In this document: piece by piece, positions 34,120 to 45,239 of the stretch
Position numbering within the stretch: the first letter of the stretch is position 1
Layout of the letters: each line of letters opens with the position of its first letter
Source of the DNA: Gamsiella multidivaricata
Lineage: Eukaryota; Mortierellomycota; Mortierellomycetes; Mortierellales; Mortierellaceae
DNA: 64,000 nt
Direction of reading: 5' to 3'
Assembly: GCF_025024155.1 (NCBI RefSeq)
Contig: NW_026251808.1
Coordinates: 1 to 64,000 of the forward strand
Made by a program: the position numbers and the translations under genes
Notes under the pieces: model-generated
Told to the model about the DNA's origin: nothing
The model's input: only the letters and a program-made list of their open reading frames with translations
The model's database searches: none

Positions 34120-36272
34120 ATGGAGGCTCTGGACCAGCTCACTGCGGACCAGAAGAGCATCCTCGAAGACTACCTCGTATGTCTCAGACAATCCGGCGGA
34201 ACACAACAGAGACACATTACTCTGGGGTTGAACAGCACTGACCTCCCTTTTGCGTGCAATCCATCAAGCTAGGCCGTAACTGGACAGAATGACCTCGAGG
34301 TCGCCATCTTGGCTCTGGAACAGCACTCTTGGCAGCTTGAGGCAAGTCTAAACGACCGCCCTTTGGCTCACTGGCAGTGCCAACGTACGATCCGACTAAA
34401 ACATCGATTTCTTTTCTTTCTATCCATCACAGACTGCGGTGCAGGCCCAGTTCGGGGACACACGCACGCCTTCAAGGCCAGACGAATCCCTGGGTGGCCT
34501 AGGACTTGGTCACGCAACCGAAGGCCAAACCCAGCCAGCACCGCCTCCACCACCTCCACCTCCATCACCGCCTCGCCATGTTACTGCTCCTAGGTAGGCT
34601 GTCGTTCATGTACTTGCTTTCAGCAGCTGTATTCCTCGACCAGTGGCGACCTTGTAAAAGGAGCACTAACGCGTTCTCTTTGATCGATTGTATAGGGCAA
34701 CGAACTCATTTGTAAGAATGTTATAGATGCCCCATACTCAGCACTATCGGTGCCAGCTCGTGTCCGCTGACAAAACTGACCTTTATCTCCACACTCTCTG
34801 TCTTTCTCGATCACAGGCGCGCAGTTTTCTTTCATGGTTCTCCTGGCCCATCAACACCATCTGGGGTGTCACCTGGTCCTTCCTCGCCTACTTTTGTAAG
34901 TGAACAGAGTTTTGTTGACTCTGTGATATCACACAATTGACTCTGCCAAATACTTATATTCCACCTACAGACACTCTGTTCCCTCAGACATTCAGACAGG
35001 CCATTACAGGACAGTCAACAAGGTCTGGACCATCTCGCCCACCACAGGATCCAGCATCAGTAGCGGCTCGGTTCTTGAGGGAATACGAGGAGAGTTATGG
35101 CACGGCACACCCAAATTTCTATGCTGGAGGATATTCTGCTGTAAGTGGGCCAACATCGCAACAGTCTGAAATCCCTGATCTGGGAACGTGATACTCAATT
35201 GTGCGTTTTCTACTGATGCTTAGGCGCTGAACAAGGCCAAGAACGACTTGAAGTTCCTGGTTGTTTATTTGCATTCGGATGAGCACGATGCAACGGATGC
35301 CTTTTGTAGGGAAATATTGGCTGATAACGAGCTCTTGACCTACTTGCGCACCAATGAATTCATTGTCTGGGGTGGGAATGTGAAGGAGACCGAAGGATTT
35401 CAAGGTACGGCACTGATCACCATACTGGTTGATCACCACATTGGCATGTTGAACCAGATTCTGCCCTTCTGCGTTACTAATCGAGCTATCTGGTTCCCTA
35501 CAATGATCGTATCATAGTGGCCACAACGCTCCAAACGGTCAGATATCCCTTCATTGGGGTGATTGCACTTTCTCAGCCAACAGCAGGATCGTCCGCGACA
35601 AAGATGGTGCTGATCGACCGTATCGAGGGACCCTCAACAGCAGATCAGATTATCCAGCGTCTGACACAACAGGTCAATCGTCAATCAACAGCCTTTGAGC
35701 GCCTTCGCGCAGAACGAAGGGAACGCGAGCTGGCTCGCGAAATCCGGCAGCAACAGGACGACGCGTACGAGCAATCCTTGCGCGCCGACCGTGAGAAGGC
35801 CCGTCAGCAGAAGGAAGCACGAGAGGCTGCTGAGCAGCAGGAGCGCGAGCAGGAGCGAATCGAAGCAGAGAAGCAGGCGGCTCTGGAGCGCAGAGAGCGC
35901 CATTTGAAGTTCTTGTTTGAGACTCTGCCCGAAGAGCCCGCTGCGAGCGAGGATGGGTGTGCCAGGTTGAGTTTCAAGTTGTGGAACGGAGAACGCGTGA
36001 TTCGTCGATTCCGCGGCACGGAACCGGTGGAGAACGTGTATGTCTTTATTGAGACGATCGAGTTCCGCGAGAATGGGGCAAAGGCAGGGTTGGAGTTTGA
36101 ACCAGAAGAGCATGTGGGCTACACGCACGAGTACGACTTTGTTTTGATCTCGCCGTTTCCACGCACGAAGGTCATGGACAAAGCGAAGCTGATCAAGGAC
36201 GAGCCAGCACTGTGGCCCAGTGCCAGTTTGGTCGTGGAGCTCGTGGGTGAGGATGATGAGAATCAAGAATAG
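34120..36272 (+). CDS. UBX-domain protein of the UBXD8/FAF2 type, 495 aa
   Basis: Eight exons: 34120-34176, 34273-34341, 34433-34593, 34696-34711, 34817-34895, 34971-35140, 35224-35404, 35518-36272. It recruits Cdc48/p97 to the ER for degradation of membrane proteins and lipid-droplet regulation. Order of domains: UBA-like (residues 1-45, DLEVAILALEQHSWQLE), Pro-rich linker, membrane hairpin (SFLSWFSWPINTIWGVTWSF, about 103-128), UAS thioredoxin-like domain (LKFLVVYLHSDEHDATDAF to YPFIGVIAL), a long charged coiled coil (about 290-390), and UBX domain with the p97-binding loop ISPFPRTKV. Exon 4 is only 16 nt, yet it is needed to bring the membrane hairpin into frame. Intron 2 has a GC donor (GAG|GCAAGT). 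Yeast Ubx2 is the functional analogue. Confidence 0.93.
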
Positions 36273-36379
36273 ACGATGTATACCAAATGTACACATTTAC
36301 CGTAAAACACTTCCAATGCTGTTCTTTTAAACTGAGGTTTATTAGAAGTACAAGGGTGCTTGCCGTTATGGTTGACGAT

Positions 36380-37162
36380 TTAAAAGTCCATGTCAACTTG
36401 ATGGGATGAAAGGTCTTCTCCTTCACCATTGTCTACCTTTTGTGCTTCGGACTTTGCTCGGATCAGCTCCATCTAGTGGGGAAAAAAATGAGCAGGTTGT
36501 GAACAGTTGTCCGAAACGTTGCAGAAAAACGTCTCATCGATGTCGATCCATTCGATTTCAAGGGAAATCTAGTCCAGTCCCTTACCTCAAATTTATTCTT
36601 CATGCTTCCGACGTTCTGGATGAGTTCTGTGAGGGCGTTTCCAAGGACATGTGCTGGGGTTGTGTCGGGAGTGGTTTGGACCTTCAGGATAAAGTAGTGA
36701 TCTAAAGGATGTGGCATTTTGTATCCTGCAAACAGCACCTTTGGATCCTCGAGCAATTGCCTAAGAGAAAAAAAAAAAAAAAAAAAGAATCATCAATTGC
36801 CTGCCGTATGATATAGTGGATATAGTGCTGTGTTAATTGTATCCTGCATCCTCCAGGATTGAATCTGTTGAAGCTCCTTTAAAGCTGTGCTATGCAACCT
36901 ACATTCTGAGCATATTAGCGAGTGTATGGTCCTCTTTTTCGACTTTGAACGTGGCTGCGTTCGGGATCTTTGTGTCGGGTGTGATGGTGAGCCTAAGGGA
37001 CAGGGTAAGGTAGTGCGCAGAACACAGGTCCATTTTGTTAAGACACAGAGCTGATCCTCACGAAGCTTCTTGGGATATGGCGATGCACGGAATCCACAAG
37101 ACGCTTTACTTCTTGACACCATCGGGCAAGACAAAGAGCTCGAAGCGATCGGGGGCGTTCAT
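36380..37162 (-). CDS. RPB11: RNA polymerase II subunit Rpb11, 136 aa
   Basis: Exons 37110-37162, 36903-36992, 36586-36760, 36380-36472. Assembly subunit pairing with Rpb3, equivalent to half of the bacterial alpha dimer. It starts [18 protein letters not shown], followed by [30 protein letters not shown] and the signature [17 protein letters not shown], then [12 protein letters not shown] and the C-terminal helix. That is the Pol II form rather than the Pol I/III subunit AC19. The acidic tail ([18 protein letters not shown]) is slightly longer than in yeast (120 aa). An A run (36768-36786) lies in intron 2. Convergent with the UBX gene (107 bp) and head-to-head with proteasome alpha-4. Confidence 0.95.
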
Positions 37163-37650
37163 GATCTCTGTATGTGTATGTGTATGTGTATGTGTGTGTG
37201 TATGTGTATATGTTTATGTATCTGCTGTGTCCTGTCGAGAGTTGCCGGTGCTGGTGCTGGTGCTTGTCCTGTCCTGGAATGATGCCAAAAGTGATGCGCG
37301 GATCCTTTTTTTTTTTGGTGGCCATTTTTTATACGTACGATGGAGGAGCTGTCTTGCGGCTTACTAATACGTCATCGAAACGCCCATTCGTCCGGCCTGC
37401 TCTGTGCACTTGCAGCAGGCGACGGGACAGACACGCACACGCACCCCCTCTGTGAGGACGCGTCTGCAGCAACACGCACTCGTTCTCATTCGCTTCTTTT
37501 TCTTTTTTTTTTTTTGACATCGCCTGCCAATCAGTCAAGTCTGTTCACCATCGCCAGCAGCAATCATCCTACGGACACCATTACATTCAACAAGAAGAAG
37601 CACATCACCGACTACCCAGTTCATCCCTAACCGAGACCCCATAGTCCAGC
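37163..37650. promoter_or_regulatory. Shared divergent promoter, RPB11 and proteasome alpha-4
   Basis: 488 bp. Begins with a TG/TATG microsatellite (37169-37218) beside the RPB11 start, then a GTGCTG repeat (37246-37262) and T runs (37308-37316, 37504-37515). A GGTGGC at about 37317 shares only the first six bases of the yeast proteasome element GGTGGCAAA, too weak to call. Confidence 0.45.
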
Positions 37651-38952
37651 ATGTCCCGCAGATACGATGCCCGCACAACCATCTTCTCACCAGAAGGTAA
37701 CGAGTCTCTTCTTCTGACAAACCACCCGTCCAACTCGACACTCGATCAGTGAACAGGGGAATGACCGAGGATAACTGACAAGAGGATATATACAGAAGGA
37801 CACAAGCGGCGTTATCGGGCCCGAACTGAGAGATCAATTGAATACTGATACCAATACCTAACGCGTCGCTTTTTTTGCCATTAGGTCGCTTGTACCAGGT
37901 AGAATATGCCATGGAGGCCATTTCCCACGCCAGCACAGCGCTCGGAATCTTGGCCAAGGATGGACTTGTGATCGCCGCAGAAAAGAAGGTGGCCTCCAAG
38001 CTGTTGGACGAGACCAAGGGAGGCGAGAAGATCTATATCATCAACGAGTACGTTTTACTACGTTCAAATATCATGCTACTGTGGATGTGAAATCAGTGCA
38101 TTCGTGTGCAATATCGTCGAGGTGTTGACAAAGCCTTTTTTAATAATCTATGTTATGTGCTCGCTCTTTTCCTGTAGCAACATGATTTGTGGAGTTGCCG
38201 GCTTCACGTCGGATGCCAACATCCTGATCAACTATGTGCAGACGGCGGCACAACAGTACCTCTACACATACAACGAAGACATGCCCTGCGAGCAGCTTGT
38301 GCAAAAGCTCTGTGACCTCAAGCAAGGATACACTCAATATGGAGGTATATCAGAACCGACATGATGGATAATGCAAAACCACATTTTACTCTTTCGAATG
38401 CCCTTGAATTGCTTCAAAGCAACAGCTAACAAGGCTGCGATTGTTTCTTGTAGGCCTTCGACCTTTTGGAGTGTCATTCATTTACGGAGGATGGGATGAG
38501 CACCATGGTTTCCAGTTGTATCACTCTGATCCGTCGGGCAACTACTCTGGATGGAAAGCCACCTGTATCGGGGCCAACACAGCGAGCGCCCAGGGCATTT
38601 TGCGGCAGGAATACAAGGAGGAGGGCGTCACCCTACAGGAAGCAAAGAATCTCGCGATCAAGGTGCTCAGCAAGACTATGGATACCACGTCATTGGGGTC
38701 TGACAAAAGTAAGAAAAAGCCAATTTCAATGTGTGCTCTGCCATTTTACCTGTATTTTTTATCAGATTATCAGATTGTGCCGATGCTGATATTAATGCAT
38801 GCCTCTGGAAAATCTTTAAACCTGCGATAGTTGAGTTTGCGACGTTGGAACTGGTGGATGGAAGAGTGGTGCGCAGGATCTTCAATCAGGCAGAAATCGA
38901 GGCCCTGTTGAAGGAGAACAACTTGTTGACCAAGACTGAGGAGGCTAAGTAG
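37651..38952 (+). CDS. PRE9: 20S proteasome subunit alpha-4 (PSMA4/Pre9), 250 aa
   Basis: Exons 37651-37696, 37885-38047, 38178-38344, 38454-38708, 38831-38952, all GT-AG. Structural subunit of the outer alpha ring that gates the core particle. The N-terminal alpha signature [28 protein letters not shown] is split by intron 1. Then [70 protein letters not shown] and the C-terminal helices. LRPFG and [14 protein letters not shown] identify alpha-4 among the seven types. AATAAA at 39031-39036. Confidence 0.96.
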
Positions 38953-40261
38953 AAAGAAAACAAGCGGGAAGGAGTAAAAAAAGCGTCGTTTTCCGTATAT
39001 AGAAACTATTGTTTTCTTTCAAGAATTACAAATAAATCTCGGCGATGAACGACTACAACAGCACACACACAAGCATATACACTGTAATTGATGGGAGTAC
39101 TGTGGGAGACCAAGGTGTATGATGCACGCTGATCGCGTCGATCTTTGAAATGCGCGTTCTATTTAATACAGCGGAAGAAGCAGCAGCAGCAGCAGCAGCA
39201 GCAGAGAAATGCCCTTGTCGCCATCGATCGATGTGAATAGAAAAAAATGCGTGTGGCCAGTCAATACGTGTGCAAGAATGAAACGTTTGCGCATTAAAAG
39301 AAAGGAGTTGTTTGCGGCTGAGTTCGATACAGCAGAAAGACAGCAATGGAGCGACCTAGGTGCTTGCGCGCGCACCCGTAGTATCAGGTCCATTACAATG
39401 GTAAGCAGGGAGAGGAGGGGGAAAAGTTTCCTACAGACTACCAACATCGGGATGGCAAGAAAAAGAGTAAAGGATCAAACGATAGGGGCGACTGTGCTCT
39501 CTGACGAAGCGCACATAGCGCACCAGCGTCATTGAAACATTCTCATTTCAGGCACGCTGAATAAGGGATTGTAAATTATTAAAGCAACGGAGAGATACAG
39601 AAGGCAGCGATGGTGAAGGGTTGAGACGAAGTTAGGGCGGAGACAGCGTTTCTCTTTGCCCTTTGGACGTTCACATGAGTGTTCTTTGCTCCGCTGCATA
39701 CCACAAGGCATAGAGAAGGGTCGTTTGGGATGTTTACGGCTCCTACTAGGCTACGAATGCAGCGGACGACGTGGAACACGAAGGCCAGTCGGCAACTGTT
39801 ACCGAGGTGCACAGTGGTGCGGACGCCGATAGAAACGATTTTTGCCCTTCTCTTATCCATTCCTCAGCTTGGGTCTGGTGCAGGCCTGGACCCGAGGACG
39901 CTGGTGGTGTTGCTGGCGAGAAAGAAAGCGGGAGAGACGGAATGTGGTGCCTGAGAGAGTGTCTTTTGGACAACAGATGTGCGTTCGGAGGCCAAGACGC
40001 AGAGGCAAGATGGTAATCGTCGCTTTGTCTTCCGCCCCTGGCTTGCAAGGTTACAGTTGCAGCTGCAGCTACATAGGCTGGATCTATTTACTTTGCTTAG
40101 GCGCTCATTCGCGCTTTTAAGGTTATCGCCAAAGAAAACAACGGAGGGGAGAGAAACCAGGAAAGCAGGAAAATGTATCTATGAGAACATATGCACAATC
40201 CCACATACCCGTCAACAGGCACCAGTCTGTCCGTCCCACTGACAACATCAACAGCAACGAC

Positions 40262-40353
40262 ATCATCAACAACATCAACAACATCAACAACATCAATAAC
40301 ATCAACAACATCAACAACATCAACAACATCAACAACATCAACAACATCAACAA
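40262..40353. repeat. Minisatellite with 9-nt unit, about ten copies
   Basis: Tandem ACATCAACA units with one ATAAC variant. It is non-coding in context; any frame gives only a three-residue periodic peptide. Confidence 0.9.
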
Positions 40354-43300
40354 TAAAGTGGGCGGTTGTCTTCAGCTTTGTTCGATCTCTGTTCCCTGTG
40401 AATGGATGTGCACTCCTTATACGCGCCGTGCTCTCTGATTTGTTCGATTCGTTTCCGATCTTGCGCGGGGCTGCGACTTGAAAGAAAGGGTCCGTCCTCA
40501 CCTTTAATCCCAGTGGAGCCGTCAAATGTTCTCTGCTTACTAAAAAACAAAAAAAAAAAAAGTATTGCACAAGACGAGCCCAGTGTGTAAATTGAGAAAC
40601 CCGAAGTGCCGTACACGAACATGAATGGTCCATGAGAGAACGGCGCTAGTTATTCATGAATTGATTCCACCTGTCTGGTCGAAAGGCAGAAAATGCCGCT
40701 CTCGAATACAGTTGTGCTGTCAGAACTGGAGGATTGGGTTGGCGCATTCTCGCTTAAGGTGGAGAGCCTAGGGAGGGCTGAAACCAGCCATCGGGAATGT
40801 GAATAGCAGCACGACCCGTCCATCTAGTCTATCTGCAGTGATAAAAAGCAGAGGTTTGTAACTACAGGAGTTTTGCTTAACAAAATATTCATAATTGACA
40901 AGGTCTAACCAAAAAAATCAACCAGCACAGTCCTCTGATAAAAAGTGTGCCCGCAAACTCCGGTAGGCCCAGAAACTCGGACACAAGACTATGTTATTTT
41001 GTTTTTATTTGTTTTTATGTTCCTGAAAAGCATGCCCCTTGTGTGGTGCACAGGATGCGTCGGGGCAGACAAACGAAAAATACGGGGGCTGCTTCTGCCA
41101 AGGTGCAGCCGCAACTGAGATGCTGCCTGGATCTGTCAAGTTAAAAAAATCCTGCCCGGCCCCATGTTCCCCATGCTGTAGCACGAACTGGGTTTCATGT
41201 CTCCGTATAGATGCGTGTCAAGACGCTCCAGGGTGGTAGGCATGGTTCATCCTGGCTGGTTGACGTCATCTCCAAATAAGGCCTTGTTGTATCATAGTAC
41301 CCACTGTGACATCAGGCCTGGCAGTGCTCCCTACAGAAAGGTTGCTGCTAGAAGCATCGAGAGAGCATTGTTAGAAGTATCCGGTGCATGGAAGACAAAG
41401 AGCCGCTCTCATGCTGTACCCAGCATTTCTGTCCAGGAATGTCTCCAGATAGTACATGAAATGGTGGGAGGGCGAGATGATCGGCAGGGACCAGTCTTGT
41501 TTGGCGTGGTTGTGGAGCACTACATCCCTCTGAACTGGACTAAGCTTAGTTGAACTGGACACGCCTCCTTGTCCTTCCGCCTCCGCGACTACATCCTTCA
41601 TCAGCGTCACCCCTCCTCTCCCTTCCTTCCGTTTGACCAAAGAATGAGAGGATCCATTCAGAGTCAGATACCTATGCAATCCCTGCATCCTCATTTGTCC
41701 CTTTCCCTTGGAGAAACTGTACATCTCTATACGTGAAATCGGCCACAAAAGGCAAAAAAGGGCTGGATCCAAAAACAGAACAGGTGGGGTTCATGATACT
41801 GGAGGCCATTGAAGACAAGCATTTTTTTTTTTTTTTTTTTCGCGCAAGGGCGGCTGACCAAGTTTCGACTCCATGCACTTCCTCAACTGCTACGATTCCC
41901 CTCGCTTCCTTCCTCCCAGGTCGAAAAAGTGTTTTCTCCCAGAGGGCTAACGAGTCAACAACAAAAAAAAAAAAAAAAAATCTAGGTCGAGACATGCGGA
42001 TGCCATGACATCGCTTGCATTTGAGAATAGCTTAGTAAGGAGCGCTACAACACAATCGGGTCTATCGCTGTAGAACATCATCGCCAAGGCATATAAATAT
42101 CGTTCAGCTGCACCACACCAGCTTCCCTCCTTTGCTTTCCCCCTACCTTTTCTCCTTACTCTCTCACTCCACGCCACGGCCCGCTCAGACTTATTGTGCG
42201 GACCAAGGGAGTACTCCCTCGCACCACACACACCTCCGGTATGCCTCGCTGCCCGTCACACATGTTCTCGATCCCCATGTGTATGAATGGATATTTTACC
42301 TATTATAGTTTCTCTAATTGCACATGCGCTCACTGCACCTCCTTTCTCTTTCATGGCCCACCGAAAAATTTCCCAATTTATCTCACAAAGTTAGCCAACT
42401 CTGGGTGAGTAGAATCAAATACTGCTTTCTCCGGGTTTCCCTTTCTTCCCCACGGACATGTACGCACACACAACACACGCACACAGACACATAGGCACAC
42501 AGGAGATAAGAGACAAAAGAGACTACGCAGATAGTATAGATTAAGATGGAACCGTTGGCCAATGGCGGTCCATCGTTGCCTCTGTGGACTGAGCACACCG
42601 ACAGCACAGCCTCCAATACCACTGTCGTGGGTCAGATCAATCGATCTCACTCTCAATTTAAACGCCTCGACGGTGTGGATGGGTGAAGAGTGGATCGGGA
42701 GTGTGTAAGGCTGCATAATGAGTGTTCGTGCTAAATCGCTAGCTACATACCGCATACATTCCAATACACCTGTTCTTGTTTATTCTATTTATTTATTATT
42801 TTAGTTCCGCCATCGTGGGTATTACTCTTATCTGTATATCTGTACATCTGTATCTATGTAAGCTGGCGTGAGCATTGATAAAAAATAAATGATTCGAGTT
42901 ATTGCCTAAAAAAAAAAAAAAAAGAAAAAAAAGATAGACGTCTGTTGTCATGAGGTCACGGAGCAGCTGAAGCATGGGTACTTGTAGGGGCTATTCACGC
43001 GGTGTAACCTACACTCGGACAGGATGGCGTATGTGTGTGTGCGTGTAGGGGAGATGGGATTTACGGTCTGTTGTGTGCCATCAATTAACAATGGATCCTA
43101 TTCTGTCTTGAATAGACTGGGTCGCTATTCTATCTTGAAAAGACTGGGCCGCTATCAAAGCGAACAATAGGGTAGGTTAAGGTGCATTGTGTAAAAAAAA
43201 GAAGGTGCGTATTATTTGTTGACATTCCCGGCATGCGGCTAGCCTTTTCTGTCGACCACAAATGATCGTCGCAATCTTTTGCATTTCTATCTTTCCTCCG

Positions 43301-43636
43301 CTTTTCGGTCTCTGTAACACTTGTGTGCAGTGTGGTAGTTCTCGAGGCGAAGAATAGACGGCGGTTGATGAGGACGGAGCCTGCTCCATGAGCTATCCCC
43401 ATCCTCTCGCTGGGGGATAGGGGTGGGGTACGTAAACATTACTGCGATTGTCCCGCTTACCCTGGCTGTTTGGGTGTGCAGCAGGATGTCGTTGCGCTGT
43501 CTCCTATTTGGCTGCTCCCCCCGCTGCAATGGTGGGTTTGGGTGTTTGATGTCATTTTTACGTACAGAATGCATGTGTCCATGTGTCCGTCCTTGGTCAT
43601 CTCTTTTGTTTTTTCCCATCCCTGACCCTCGTTCCT

Positions 43637-43725
43637 TATTCAATCGACAAGGCCCAATTCAATCGACAGAGACCAATTCAATCGGGCCGTTGATTTGCGT
43701 ATTGAACGGCCCACTGAATCGAACT
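43637..43725. repeat. Three 19-nt-spaced direct repeats running into a hairpin
   Basis: TTCAATCGAC occurs at 43639 and 43658 and partially at 43677, with exact 19-nt spacing. The third copy flows into a perfect 8-bp stem GGGCCGTT...AACGGCCC (43684-43712), flanked by a further imperfect inverted ATTCA match. The regular spacing followed by dyad symmetry resembles a protein-binding array or a decayed mobile-element end. Confidence 0.65.
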
Positions 43726-44173
43726 CAAAGTGGGAAATCTTAATTGGAATATTTATTGTTTTATTTTTTATTTTTTCGTGTCGCTGCCTGGACGCATCGA
43801 ACACACCCCTCCCTCTCTCTTCCTCTCTCCCTCTCTCTCTTTCCTTCGTTGCCGATACTGTCTCGTCGTTGTTCCTCGCCATCTCGCCACCCCCTATCTG
43901 CTGCAGTGCCCCGCTCGATACGAAACCCCGTCCAGTCGATACACAGCTCACCATCCGTGTGGTTCACTCGACAGAAGGTGTTCTGTTGTCCTGTTGCGAG
44001 AGAGAGAGAGTGCGTGTGTGTGCGCGGGGTATGTAGGGAGTGCCGGAGTAAGTCTGTGCTGTGCAAAGTGTGTTTTCCCCTGTCTCACTTTGGGTAACCC
44101 TGCCCAGACCATCCTTCCATCGTCCACTCTACTCCATCGACCTCCTTCACCCCACCACCAAGACAAGTCAAGT

Positions 44174-44207
44174 CAGGACAGGACAGGACAGGACAGGACA
44201 GGACAGG
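44174..44207. repeat. CAGGA pentanucleotide repeat, about seven copies
   Basis: Perfect tandem pentamers about 1 kb upstream of the zinc-cluster regulator start codon, in a probable leader or promoter. Confidence 0.9.
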
Positions 44208-45239
44208 CCTTCCACTTCCCCTGTCTATCTCCCGCTCTTCTCTTCTTTTGAACTCCGTTTATCCTACACATCCAAAGGGGCACGCAACGTGTTCGTTCTC
44301 TGTTCCCCTTCCTCTCGCGCAACTTCGCGCAGCCCTCCTTCACGCCTCCACCCACCCCTGTTCTCTCACTCAACAGCCAGCAAAAGGGATTGCCCCGGAC
44401 AAGCCGAGCAAGGCTAGCGTGGTTTACTCTGTTCTTTACCCCTTGGTCTACCCCTGTGCTCCTCCTTGGGACAGATGGTGCCGTTTCCTGGCCAGTCAGA
44501 AGAAGATAAATTCACCCGCCCAATATTCGGTAACAGACACGGCCGGCCTTGACCAAACCGATCCAATGATGTGCCTTACACACTCACTAGACTACAACCC
44601 CCACGCATAACGCACCGTGGTTTTTGACTCGATCCATTTCCTGTTCTGTCTGAACAATCCTCGTCATTGTTTTTTCCATACGCAGACCCATCTCTCGGTC
44701 TGCTGCAAAGTGCTGTCACTAACTGTCTTTGTATTGGCTCCTATTGAATTACTATTTCGTTCAATTGATTTTTTTTGTTGTGTTGTTGTTGTTGTTGTTC
44801 GTATGTCGCTTCTTCGCTACTTCTCGTCTTTTCGCGTTGCTTCTCTTCTTCTCTCTTCTTCCACCGCTCTCCTGCCCTTGCATCATCCACAGTGTCCCCA
44901 TCAACATATCAATAGTTCCATGCAATACCCGTAATCCCCTTCTTTTCTTCACACTTTGTCTTCATCCTTTGTCTTCACCCTTTGTCTTCACACTTCATAC
45001 ATACCACTGTTCATTTACTCACCCACGCGCCCACTGAACCCACTTTACTCACTGACTTACTCTCATCCCGCCCTTCCGGTCTCTCTGGATTTGCATCCAC
45101 TCAATTGCTTTTCAATCACCAAGCTAGGGCCCCCCCCTTTTTTTTAGGCACTCTTCTACTTTTTCTTCCTGCCTTCCTCCTTCGCCTTTGAGATCAGGCA
45201 GATATTCTTCTCCAGGCAACCAAAGCACCGGGACCATCA

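Larger units (their letters stand above)
38953..45239. other. 6.3-kb gene-poor, repeat-rich region
   Basis: The largest gap in the window. I find no supported gene, tRNA or rRNA. It holds a CAG run (39178-39205), a 9-nt tandem repeat (40262-40353), T and A runs (41822-41840, 41960-41978, 42908-42935), a 27-31 nt tandem duplication (about 43101-43154), a direct-repeat/hairpin cluster (43637-43725), a CAGGA repeat (44174-44207) and a very CT-rich stretch before the zinc-cluster start codon. The last 1-1.5 kb probably forms promoter and long 5' leader of that regulator. Confidence 0.5.

Noticed and set aside
37317..37325. Proteasome-associated control element upstream of proteasome alpha-4
   Set aside because: Only six of nine bases match GGTGGCAAA, which is expected by chance in 500 bp.
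40262..40353. CRISPR-like array
   Set aside because: It is a contiguous 9-nt tandem repeat without spacers, in a eukaryotic chromosome.
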